This document shows positions 49,350-58,889 of a stretch of 64,000 nt of DNA, one piece after another. Each line of letters starts with the position of its first letter. The first letter of the stretch is position 1. The position numbers were made by a program, and so were the translations under genes. The stretch comes from Aquarana catesbeiana (taxonomy: Eukaryota; Chordata; Amphibia; Anura; Ranidae). Below the pieces are notes generated by a model. That model was not told the origin of the DNA. It ran no database searches and was given only the letters and a program-made list of their open reading frames with translations. The stretch covers positions 62,899,685 to 62,963,684 of the forward strand of contig NC_133328.1 in the NCBI RefSeq assembly GCF_042186555.1, written 5' to 3'.

Positions 49350-49967
49350 TGTCACGGAACGTCCCACACTCCGCTTGAGTGCTTCCGTCATATACCACTT
49401 CCTCCCAGTCTGTATACAGATATCAGATATTCCAACCTCTCTGAGCACAAAACAAGGCGACACTTGCTTGTTGCTACCATGAACTGTTTATTTAGAATCA
49501 AAGTTACAAGACTTTATATGCCGTTGGAACCTCCTCTAACAATACAACTGTAACCTAATTAACATGAGCTAATTAACTAAAAAATTTACCCAGACCAGAT
49601 GACAGACTTGTGGGCACCGAGTTTCACACAGTAGTATAAACACAATAGCTGCAGCTCCAATAGGAGTCGTCCCGTCTCCTACATTGTATAGAGGACAATG
49701 TGATCAGCTCATTCAATTAACATAAACACAGGTAGTTGGAGTTGATGACACCAGCATCTCCTCACAGGATGTGTCCCAACAGAATCAAACAACATACAAT
49801 ATATACATATATACACGACTGAGTCCGATTAGTACAGTTCAGACTGGATTTCTCATTCACCTCACAAAGAGTATTGTTCCATTGAAAATCCAGGGCCCAT
49901 AATCAAAAGGCAACAGGCTTGCATTCAGTCCTCTCCAACAGCCTCTGTTCTGGCTAGGTCTGTCACA
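49350..49967 (-). repeat. 5' LTR (618 bp) of the LTR retrotransposon
   Basis: TGTCACGG..CTGTCACA on plus. Adjoins the primer-binding-site-like sequence on its left. Confidence 0.9.
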
Positions 49968-49979
49968 CATGCCCCACAC

Positions 49980-49988
49980 TATATAAGG
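49980..49988 (+). promoter_or_regulatory. TATA box of hAT module F
   Basis: TATATAAGG; the nearest TATA box to the transposase relic. The LTR element separates it from its CCAAT region (46770-46780) by 3.1 kb. Confidence 0.6.
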
Positions 49989-50124
49989 CCGCCTGCGTGG
50001 TGGCCTTGTGTAATGTGTTGCGGCAGCGGAGAGAATTAGAAAGAGAGAGAGACAGTATAATTTGATTTAAGTTAGATAGAGTAGGCAGGCGTGTGTATTG
50101 TGTATATATATGCAGCCCAGGTGT

Positions 50125-50128
<4 letters not shown>

Positions 50129-50175
<47 letters not shown>
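50129..50175. repeat. (TA)n microsatellite, module F
   Basis: Pure TA run that hosts the following foldback element. Confidence 0.9.
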
Positions 50176-50180
<5 letters not shown>

Positions 50181-50981
50181 ATTTATCGGCGTATAACACG
50201 CACTTTTTTCCCCTTAAAATCAGGGGAAAATCGCGGGTGCGTGTTATATGCCGATCCCCTGCGATCCTGATCTGTCAGAATTAAAAAATCGCTGACCGCG
50301 ATTTGAAAATGGCGCCGCCGGCGCCGAAATACACAGTGCCGGTCCTCGGCTCTTCTCGGCGGCTTTCGTTTTCACTCGAGCGCCGCCCGAACCTAGCCGA
50401 GTATACTCGGCTAGTTTCGGATAGCTCCGCTCACCGTCCGAGTGGAACCGAAAGTAAACGAGAGCCGCCGAGAAGAGCCGAGGACCGGCTCTGTGTATTT
50501 CGGCGCCGGCGGCGCCATTTTCAAATCGTGGTCGGCGATTTTGAAGCTCACAGGCTTCAGCAAGACTGCACTGGGGCAAGGCTGGACTGGGGCAAGGCTG
50601 GACTGGACACTGGGGAAGGCTGCACTGACATGGCTGCACTGACATGGCTGCACTAGCAAGGCTGCACTGACATGGCTGCACTGACATGGCTGCACTAGCA
50701 AGGCTGCACTGACATGGCTGCACTGGCAAGGCTGCACTGGCAAGGCTGCACTGACATGGCTGCACTGGCAAGGCTGCACTGACATGGCTGCACTGACAAG
50801 GCTGCACTGGGCAAGGCTGGACTGGGGCAAGGCTGCACTGAGAAGGCTGCAATGATGGGCATTTCAATGTAAGATTTTTTCCCTTCAACTTCCCTCCTAA
50901 AAGTTTTTTTTCCTTAAAATTCCCTCCTAAATTGAGGTGCGTGTTATACGCCGGTGCGTGTTATACGCCGATAAATACGGT
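50176..50981. mobile_element. Foldback element with 'cggcgtataacacgcac' termini
   Basis: Ends accttatttatcggcgtata and its inverted counterpart tatacgccgataaatacggt lie in a TA run. Inside are a GC-rich hairpin (50298-50530, arms with 'gcgccgaaatacac') and a minisatellite of 'ggctgcactgacat' units (50570-50850). Frames rich in VQPCQCS come from the minisatellite. No transposase. Confidence 0.85.
50568..50855. repeat. Minisatellite ('ggctgcactg(a/g)cat' units)
   Basis: Roughly twenty imperfect 13-15-bp copies inside the foldback element. Confidence 0.88.
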
Positions 50982-51044
50982 ATATATATATACACTGTAT
51001 TCAATTTAGCTAAATCCGTTCCTGTTATTCTCTTTCTAATATAC

Positions 51045-52688
51045 TGGCAGGCAGGTGTTTTTACAGTATTTACAGATAGTGTACTGTGTACCCTGCACAG
51101 TTGCACCTATAGCTACTTGAAGACAAGTGCTGTTGTTCTTCTTCTGATCCTATTAATACCACAGGCAGGCAGCTTGAAGTATTTACAGTTAGTGTACTGT
51201 GTACTCTGCACAGTTGCACCTATAGCTACCTGAAGATGAGTGTTAGTGTTCTTCTTCTAATCCTATTAATACCACAGGCAGGCAGCTTGTAGTATTTACA
51301 GTTAGTGTACTGTGTACACTGCACAGTTGCACCTATAGCTACCTGAAGACAAGCGCTGTTGTTCTTCTTCTGATCCTATTAATACCACAGGCAGGCAGCT
51401 TGAAGTATTTACAGTTATAGGGCGTACACACGGTCGGACTTTGTTCGGACATTCCGACAACAAAATCCTAGGATTTTTTCCAATGGATGTTGGCTCAAAC
51501 TTGTTTTGTCTACACACGGTCGCACAAAGTTGTCGGAAAATCCGATCGTTCTAAACGCGGTGACGTAAAACACGTACGTCGGGACTATAAACGGGGCAGT
51601 GGCCAATAGCTTTCATCTCTTTATTTATTCTGAGCATGCGTGGCACTTTGTGCGTCGGATTTGTGTACACACGATCGGAATTTCCGACAACGGATTTTGT
51701 TGTCGGAAAATTTTATCTCCTGCTCTCCAACTTTGTGTGTCGGAAAATCCGATGGAAAATGTCCGATGGAGCCCACACACGGTCGGAATTTCCGACAACA
51801 TGCTCCAATCGGACATTTTCCATCGGAAAATCCGACCGTGTGTACGGGGCATAAGTGTACTGTGTACACTGCACAGTTGCACCTATAGCTACCCGAAGAC
51901 AAGTGCTGTTGTTCTTTTTCTGATCCTATTAATACCACAGGCAGGCAGCTTGAAGTATTTACAGTTAGTGTACTGTGTACCCCTGCACAGTTGCACCTAT
52001 AGCTACTTGAAGACAAGTGCTAGTGTTCTTATTCTGATCCTATTAATACCACAGGCAGGCAGCTTGAAGTATTTACAGTTAGTTTACTGTGTACCCTGCA
52101 CAGTTGCACCTATACCTACCTGAAGACAAGTGCTGTTGTTCTTCTTCTGATCCTATTAATACCACAGGCAGGCAGCTTGAAGTATTTACTGTTAGTGTAC
52201 TGTGTACCCTGCATAGTTGCACCTATACCTACCTGAAGACAAGTGCTGTTGTTCTTCTTCTGATCCTATTAATACCACAGGCAGGCAGCTTGAAGTATTT
52301 ACAGTTGGTGTACTGTGTACCCTGTACAGTTGCACCTATAGCTACCTGAAGACAAGTGCTGGTGTTCTTCTTCTGATCCTATTAATACCACAGGCAGGCA
52401 GCTTGAAGTATTTACAGTTAGTGTACTGTGTACCCTGCACAGTTGCACCTACAGCTACTTGAAGACAAGTACTGTTGTTCTTCTTCTGATCCTATTAATA
52501 CCACAGGCAGGCAACTTGAAGTATTTACAGTTAGTGTACTGTGTACCCTGCACAGCTTCACCTATATCTACCTGAAGACAAGTGCTGTTGTGCTTCTTCT
52601 GATTCTATTAATACCACAGGCAGGCAGCTTGAAGTATTTACAGTTAGTGTACTGTGTACCCTGCACAGTTGCCCCTATAGCTACCTGA
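51045..52688 (+). repeat. Type-1 leader satellite, module F (interrupted)
   Basis: About ten to eleven copies of the 113-bp unit, split by the MITE at 51417-51853. The right part matches module C units 35850-36520 in order. Confidence 0.9.
51417..51853. mobile_element. Foldback MITE with 'gtacacacggtcgga' termini
   Basis: Left end tagggcgtacacacggtcgg and right end ccgaccgtgtgtacggggca are inverted. The interior is built of repeated 'tcggaattttccgacaa'-like words in both orientations. It interrupts a leader unit at acagtta|gtgtactg. Non-coding. A very common ranid repeat in my experience. Confidence 0.85.
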
Positions 52689-52749
52689 AGACAATACGCT
52701 GTATTCGGTTTAGCTAGATCCGTTCCTGTTATTCTCTTCCTAATATACT

Positions 52750-52985
52750 TACAGGCAGGCAGCTGCAGTATTTTCAGTCAGTGTACTGTATCCTGTGCAC
52801 AGTGTGTAACTTAAACTAACTGCAGACAATTGCTGGTGTTCTCTTTCTAATAATACCTAAGGCAGGCAGTTGATTCAGCTAGCTGCTGTATATTAGTGTA
52901 CTATATACTGGGCACAGTGTGCAACCAAAGCTAACTTCAGACAATTGCTGGTGTTCTCTTTCTAATAATACTACAGGCAGGCAGG
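52750..52985 (+). repeat. Type-2 leader satellite, module F (two units)
   Basis: Short remnant of the type-2 block before the transposase start. Confidence 0.85.
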
Positions 52986-53082
52986 CGATTCAGCTAGCTC
53001 CAGTATAATCAGTATATATATAAATCCCAGCTTTGTGCAGCTACATCTCACTGCAGGCCATTCCTGCTAGCTGCAGTATAAT

Positions 53083-53084
53083 CA

Positions 53085-53129
<45 letters not shown>
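53083..53129. repeat. (TA)n microsatellite before the transposase
   Basis: TA run flanked by duplicated 'tgcagctacatctcactgcaggccatt' segments. Confidence 0.9.
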
Positions 53130-53130
<1 letters not shown>

Positions 53131-53168
53131 GGGTTTTGTGCAGCTACATCTCACTGCAGGCCATTAGT

Positions 53169-56100
53169 ATGTCTGGGAGGCCAAGGAGGAGAGGCAGACT
53201 GTCACAAGCCAATAAAAGAGGGCAAGCAGGCTCTGTGTCTAGAGGCAACAGTGCTGGTCATGGACACGGTGCATCCTCATCAGCACGTGGCCGTGGGACA
53301 TGCTTGTCCTTTTTTTCAGCAGCCGACCGTGTTGAGACGCAACATGCGGAAGACTTGGTAGAGTGGATGACCAAGCTGTCCTCATCCTCCTCATCCTCTC
53401 TCACTCAGGCTCAAGGTACTTTATCTGGCAAAGCAGAAAAAACACGGCCTCTTCCCTCGGCTCAATGGCATCAGTCACTCCTTCCCTAGCCCCACCATGT
53501 CCTCCTGAGGAGTCCCCCGAGCTGTTTGACCACAGTGTTGGGTACATGCTCCAGGAGGATGCCCAGTGTTTTGAAGGCTCCGATGATGGTACTCAGCTAG
53601 AGGAAGGCAGTAATGCCCAGACAGAGGGGGTGCTCAAGAAGGACAGCAAACTGGCAGTCATGTTCCCCCAGCTGAAGCATACTGCCAGGTTTGCTCCAGT
53701 GATGAGGAGGAAGGGGATGATGAGGTAACTGACTCCACGTGGGTGCCTGATAGGAGAGAGGAGGAGGTGGCACATCACCAACGAGGCAGGATGCCCTCCA
53801 GGGGCCAGCTTAAGGGCAGTACACTGACTGCATAACACCGCAGAGCTCCGCATGTGCAGGGCGTTGCTGTCTCTGCGTGTTATTCCAAAAGTTCTTTGGT
53901 GTGGACCTTTTTTGAAATGAGTGCATCAAATCCCACCGCTGCTATTTGCAACATATGTCTCAAGTGTATCTCGCGTGGCCAAAACATCACCCGCTTAGGC
54001 ACCACATGCTTGACCAGACATATGTTGACCTGCTATACAGTTCATTGGCAAGGGTACCTAAAAGACCCACACCAAAGAACAAAGAGGACCTCTTCTTGCT
54101 CCTCATCAGCTGGGATCTCCAACCCCACTATACCTTCAGTCCTCTCTGAGACCTGCACTGAGAGGAATGAAGGTGTAAAATTAGGTGTGTCCGAGTCAAG
54201 TACTTGCGGGCAATCTGCTATCGGTACACCAAAGTCAGTTTGTACCAGGCAAATTTCCCTGCCCCAGCTGCTGCACCAATGAGAGAAGTTCACACCCAGC
54301 GATCCACATGCCCAGCGGTTGATTGAAGGAATGAAGGTGTAAAATTAGGTGTGTCCGAGCCAAGTACTTGCGGGCAATCTGCTATCGGTACACCAAAGTC
54401 AGATTGTACCAGGCAAATTCAGCGATCCACATGCCCAGCGGTTGAATGCTAGCTTGGCTAAATTGCTAGCACTTCAACTGCTACCTTCTCAGTTGGTAGA
54501 CTCTGCCCCCTTCCATGAGTTTGTGGAATGTGCGGTTCCTCAGTGGCAGGTTCCCAAACGGCACTTTTTCTCACGGAAGGCGATTCCGGCTTTCTACCAG
54601 CATGTGGAAGGCAATGTCTTGGCCTTGCTGGACAGGGCGGTCAGCGGTAAGGTGCATATTACCGCTCATGGTCCAGCAGGCATGGACAGTGACGTTACCT
54701 ATCTTTCACGGCGCATTGGGTGACTCTGCTGGCAGCTGGGAATGATGCAGGACAAGCTGCAGTAGTGTTGGAGGTTGTTCTGCCACCACGCCTCCAAATT
54801 GCTACTACTGGTGATTCTGACACACCTCTCTCCTCCACCCCCTCCTCTTCTTCTTCCTCCATGGCCTCTTCCTGTGCTTTGTCCTCGGAACCAGCGGTGC
54901 TCCATAGGCGTTCAAGGGACTACGCAAGTACGCAGGCCAAAAGATGCCATGCGGTACTTGAGCTGGTGTGCTTGGGGGACAGGATCCACACTGGGGCAGA
55001 GATTCTGTCAGCTCTGCAGGGGCAGGCTCAGAGGTTTTTGACGCCACACCAGCTTAAGGCAGGAATGGTGGTTTGTGACAATGGCACCAACCTCCTCTCC
55101 GCCCTCTGACAGGGACAACTGACCCTTGTGCCCTGTTTGGCTCACGTCCTTAACTTGGTGGTGCAGCGGTTCTTGCGCAGGTACCCGGGCTTACAGGATG
55201 TCCTGAGGCAGGCCAGGAAAGTCTGTCTGCATTTCTGCTGGTCATATAATGCCAGTGCTCGGCTGGCTGACCTCCAAAAGGAATTTAACCTGCCTAAGAT
55301 CCGCCTCATCTGTGACATGCCCACCATGTGGAACTCAACGTTGGCCATGCTGCAGCAGCTGCACATGCAGCAGAGGGCCATCAATGAGTACCTGTGTGAC
55401 TATGGCACCAGAACAGGGTCAGGGGAGCTTGTTTTTTTTTCCCCACACCAGTGGGCCATGATCAGGGATGCATGCACTGTCCTGTCACCATTTGAGGAGG
55501 CCACGAGGATGGAGAGCAGTGACAGTGCATGCATCAGTGACACTGTCCCTCTTGTCCACCTGTTGGAGCACACGCTGCGTGGAATAATAGACAGGGCACT
55601 TGAGGCAGAACAGGGGCAGGAAGAGGAGGACTTCCTTAGCTCTCAAGGTCCCCTTTATCCAGACAGTGTTCCTGCGTGCCCGCCGATCACACAGGAAGAG
55701 GACGAGGAGGAGGAGGATTGTGTCAGCATGGAGGTGGGGCCTAACACTCAGCATTAGCAGCAGTCTTCAAGGGATCATTTACAGTCCAAAGAAATGGACT
55801 TGTACTTGGCTGGGAGGAGGTGGCTGTGGATCATGTCATCCTTAGTGACCCAGAGGACTCTGGACCAAATGCCTCAGCAAACCTACGCTGCATGGCCTCC
55901 CTGATCCTGCAAAGCCTGCGGAAGGATCCTCATATTCATGGTATCAAGGAGAGGGATCATTACTGGCTGGCAACCCTCCTTGATCCACGTTACAAGGGTA
56001 AGGTTGCGGACCTTATCTTGCTGTCGCAGAGGGAGCAGAGGATGAAACATCTTCGGGAGGCCTCGCAGAAAGGTTTGTGCAACGCGTTTCCAGAGCCTGG

Positions 56101-56560
56101 GAGGTTACAATTTCCTGGTCCTCCTGGACAACGTGTTGCTGAGGCTTCGGTCAGTCACAGAAGGAGTGGTGGAGAAGGTGGCCATCTGACCAATGCGTTC
56201 AGACAATTTTTTAGTCTGCAGCCCCAAGGTATGATTGGTTCCAGCAACCATCACCAGCGTCTGATTAACATGGTGCAGGAATACCTAGGGGCAAGATCAG
56301 ACTTGGACACCTTTCCCACCGAAAATCCTCTGGGTTACTGGGTCTTGAGGATGGATCACTGGCCAGAGCTTGCACAGTATGCAATTGAGCTACTGGCCTG
56401 TCCTGCATCCAGCGTTCTTTCCGAAAGCACATTCAGTGCTGCTGGAGGCTTTGTAACCGATCACAGGGTGCGCCTGTCCACCAAATCGGTCGATCGGCTG
56501 ACCTTCAGAAAATTTATCAAGCTTGGATCACCAACTACCAAGCACCTGATGCTGATGTAA
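53169..56560 (+). pseudogene. hAT transposase (BED zinc finger / RNase H-like / hATC), inactivated
   Basis: Start ATG at 53169 (MSGRPRRRGRLSQ, basic N-terminus) in the same ctgcaggccatt context that ends modules A-E. A BED-type finger follows near 53895-54035 (CNICLKC ... TRHM), then the RNase H-like core (FSRKAIPAFYQHVE near 54570; VVCDNGTNLLSAL near 55070; PCLAHVLNLVVQRF near 55130; MWNSTLAMLQQL near 55325; YWLATLLDPRYKGK near 55960), and a C-terminal hATC dimerisation domain (LACPASSVLSESTFSAAGG near 56395-56450), stop 56558. It would bind and cut the element ends. Lesions: frame changes around 53420-53730, a partial tandem duplication (54164-54328 / 54329-54460), a frame change near 54715, TGA at 55107-55109, TAG at 55755-55757 and a frame change near 55812. 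Dead as it stands. Confidence 0.92.
54164..54460 (+). repeat. Internal partial duplication in the transposase
   Basis: The segment from 'gaatgaaggtgtaaaattag' is repeated at 54329 with few changes. The first copy also has a 60-bp stretch (54245-54305) missing from the second. It adds to the frame disruption. Confidence 0.85.
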
Positions 56561-56640
56561 CCGAATAATTTTTTTTTAATGTGAGATCCCTTCAAGACTG
56601 CCTATGCTGATGCTGAGTGACTATCCTGTTATGCTGAGTA

Positions 56641-56910
56641 GAGGAAAAAATTTGGGGTGAATGTCGCTACCCTATTAAACCGTATATGTGTAGAGACAAA
56701 TGGTAGGTGAATACCCTGCCCCCAGAAAAGGGAGGAAATACCTATCCTATTGGGGCTTTGTGTGTATGTGTATATCCGTCAGTGATGGCTATATAAGTGT
56801 AGTACAACAAAAAACGTGCTTGATCATAGATGTATGTGTGGCAAATGAAGATAGATTGTGTAGTAGGTCAAGCAAAACTTGTCCTAGACATAACCATGCA
56901 CATAGTGTAG

Positions 56911-56986
<76 letters not shown>

Positions 56987-58147
56987 GTCAAGTCAATCCC
57001 ATAGGCTTAAAGCCATACAAATATATTGGAGGTGTTACATACATAAAGACCTCCAAAATGACCTAACAAAAAATGAAAAGAAGACCAGTTTCTTTTTGTA
57101 AAGTCCCAAAACAGATACGTGTAAAAAATATATATACATAAAAGTCCCATACAAATTGTGTGTAAAAAATAAAAAATAAAAATAAAAATCTCAACAGATA
57201 ATGATAAAAAGAGTGGGATTCCAAAATGACCGGTTATAATCCTTTCAGTTGACTTCGGTGCTCAACAAGTTAGGTGACTTGTAGTGCTCCCCCCTGTTGG
57301 ATCCCCACTCACCAAATGTTGTTACCCCTGCAGGGGTAATGGGCATGTGTGGGTGATTGTGGATGGGCTTCCTCCTCAGCTCTCCCGATGTCCCATCTGT
57401 AGGTCTGTCGGGCTCCTCCAGCTGTCTCCACACCGTTAGGGGTAGGGCACACTGACCAGCACCTGTCCAGAGGTCGATCCACAGTAGCTCAGGGCTGAGC
57501 CCTTTTTTCCTTCATATGAGGACTCAGCCCTGAGCTACTGTGGAGCGACGCCCATCCACAATCACCCACACATGCCTATTACCCCTGGAGGGGTAACAAC
57601 ATTTGGTGAGTGGGGATCCAACGGGGGGAGCACTACAAGTCACCTAACTTGTTGAGCACCGAAGTCAACTGAAAGGATTATAACCGGTCATTTTGGAATC
57701 CCACTCTTTTTATCATTATCTGCTGGGACTTTTATTTTATTTTTTTTTTTTTTTTACACACAATTTGTATGGGACTTTTGTTTATATATATTTTTTACAC
57801 AAGTTTTTACTCTGTTTTGGGACTTTACAACAAGAAACTGGTCTTCTTTTCATTTTTTGTTAGGTCATTTTTGGAGGTCTTTATGTATGTAACACCTCCA
57901 ATATATTTGTATGGCTTTAAGTCTATGGGATTGGCTTTTATATATATATAATAAAATATAATATTTTATATATATATATATTGTACTACACTTATAGATC
58001 CATCACTGACGGATATACACATACGCACCCAGCCCCAATAGGATAAGTATCTCCTCCCTTTTCTGGAGGCAGGGTATGCACCTACCATTTTTCTCTACAC
58101 ATATATGGTTTAAAAGGGTAGCGCTATTCACCCCAATTATTTTCCTC
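56641..58147. mobile_element. Palindromic (foldback) element in the hAT 3' region
   Basis: Left arm 56641-57498 and right arm 57519-58147 are imperfect inverted copies ('ggggtgaatgtcgctaccct' at 56655 versus its complement near 58120; 'cagtagctcagggctgagcc' at 57481 versus 57520-57540). The left arm carries a 60-bp TA run (56925-56985), the right a shorter one. Non-coding. Confidence 0.85.
56918..56986. repeat. (TA)n microsatellite
   Basis: Poly-A followed by about 28 TA units within the left arm of the palindrome. Confidence 0.9.
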
Positions 58148-58302
58148 TGTTTACTGAAAGTTCCTTTGGGAACCCAATAGGGGGGTTGCAACCAGTCACC
58201 ATCCTGAGCGCGGAGCGTACCACAAATTTGACTATTATGCTGAGTGACTATCCTCTTCCTCCTCAATGTTAATGCTGATAGCTAGTAAGAAGATCTTTGG
58301 TT

Positions 58303-58889
58303 CTGGGCACCGCCACCAGTGGCTAAGGCCCAATTTTTCTGCCCCTGTTTAACAGGGACGTGTAATTACAATTTTTGATGCAATACTTTGCAGCAGGGCT
58401 CATTCCTGCACTCCAACTAGAGTATCTGTGAGGGGTTGCAGTGTTGTGGCACCAGCACCAGTGCCCAAGGCCCAATTTTTCTGCCCCTGTTTAACAGGGA
58501 CGTGCAATTACAATTTTTGATGCAATACTTTGCAGCAGGGCTCATTCCTGAGCTCCAACTAGAGTATCTGTGAGGGGTTGCAGTGTTGTGGCACCAGCAC
58601 CAGTGCCTTAGGCCCAATTTCTCAGCCCCCGTTTAACAGGGGCATGTAATTACAATTCTTGATCTAATATTTCACAGCAGGGCCTGTTCCTGTGCCCACT
58701 AAAAGTAATTGTGAGGCCTTACAGTGTTGTGGCAACTCCACCACCAAAGGCCCAATTTTTCTGACCCTGTTCAACAGGGGCATGTAATTACTATTTTTGA
58801 TCTAATATTTCACAGCAGGGCCCGTTCCTGCGCCCACCAAGAATAACTGTGAGGGCTTACAGTGTTGTGGCAACACCAACACCTAAGGC
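58303..58889 (+). repeat. Tandem repeat of about 140 bp in the hAT 3' region (four to five copies)
   Basis: Each unit holds 'aaggcccaatttttctg', 'tttaacagggacgtgtaatt' and 'cttacagtgttgtggcaac'-type words, with starts near 58307, 58448, 58590, 58730 and 58869. The last unit is also present, inverted, at the window's right end (about 63935-63990). Confidence 0.88.

Larger units (their letters stand above)
46861..49967 (-). mobile_element. Full-length non-autonomous LTR retrotransposon
   Basis: Two LTRs (46861-47487 and 49350-49967) differ at only a few bases plus one 9-bp indel, and the element is flanked by a perfect 5-bp duplication CATGC (46856-46860, 49968-49972). Reading on the minus strand: a primer-binding-site-like TTGGTGGCAAGCAGCGG directly after the 5' LTR (49349 down), about 1.86 kb of internal sequence, then a purine tract GAAAGGGGAGAAA against the 3' LTR. 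No protease, reverse transcriptase or integrase motif is present, so it would need enzymes supplied in trans. High LTR similarity indicates a fairly recent insertion. Confidence 0.92.
46571..53168 (+). repeat. hAT module F leader (promoter-to-ATG, with nested LTR element and MITEs)
   Basis: Begins TAAGGATGAGC (one change from the TIR). It is interrupted between the CCAAT region and the TATA box by the full-length LTR element (46861-49967) and later by a foldback (50176-50981) and a MITE (51417-51853). Arrays at 51045-52975 lead to the transposase start at 53169. Confidence 0.85.
56561..58302. other. hAT 3' non-coding region, first part
   Basis: 3' UTR-like sequence almost entirely occupied by a palindromic element (56641-58147). 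Flanking words 'atgctgagtgactatcct' occur on both sides (56608 and 58237). Confidence 0.7.

Noticed and set aside
47537..49553. Plus-strand open frames across the LTR element
   Set aside because: Shadows of the minus-strand gag-like frame; the strand is fixed by the primer-site and purine-tract positions.
50244..50888. 214-codon minus-strand frame with QPCQCS repeats
   Set aside because: It reads the 'ggctgcactgacat' minisatellite and the flanking foldback hairpin; not a mucin-like gene.
29411..52985. Regularly spaced arrays considered as CRISPR-like
   Set aside because: The 107-113-bp units are contiguous with no unique spacers, and the context is vertebrate.
56050..56110. An 'aacgcgtttcc' site in the hAT transposase as another GAAACGCGTC motif
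   Set aside because: Single, coding, and not part of an inverted pair; probably chance.
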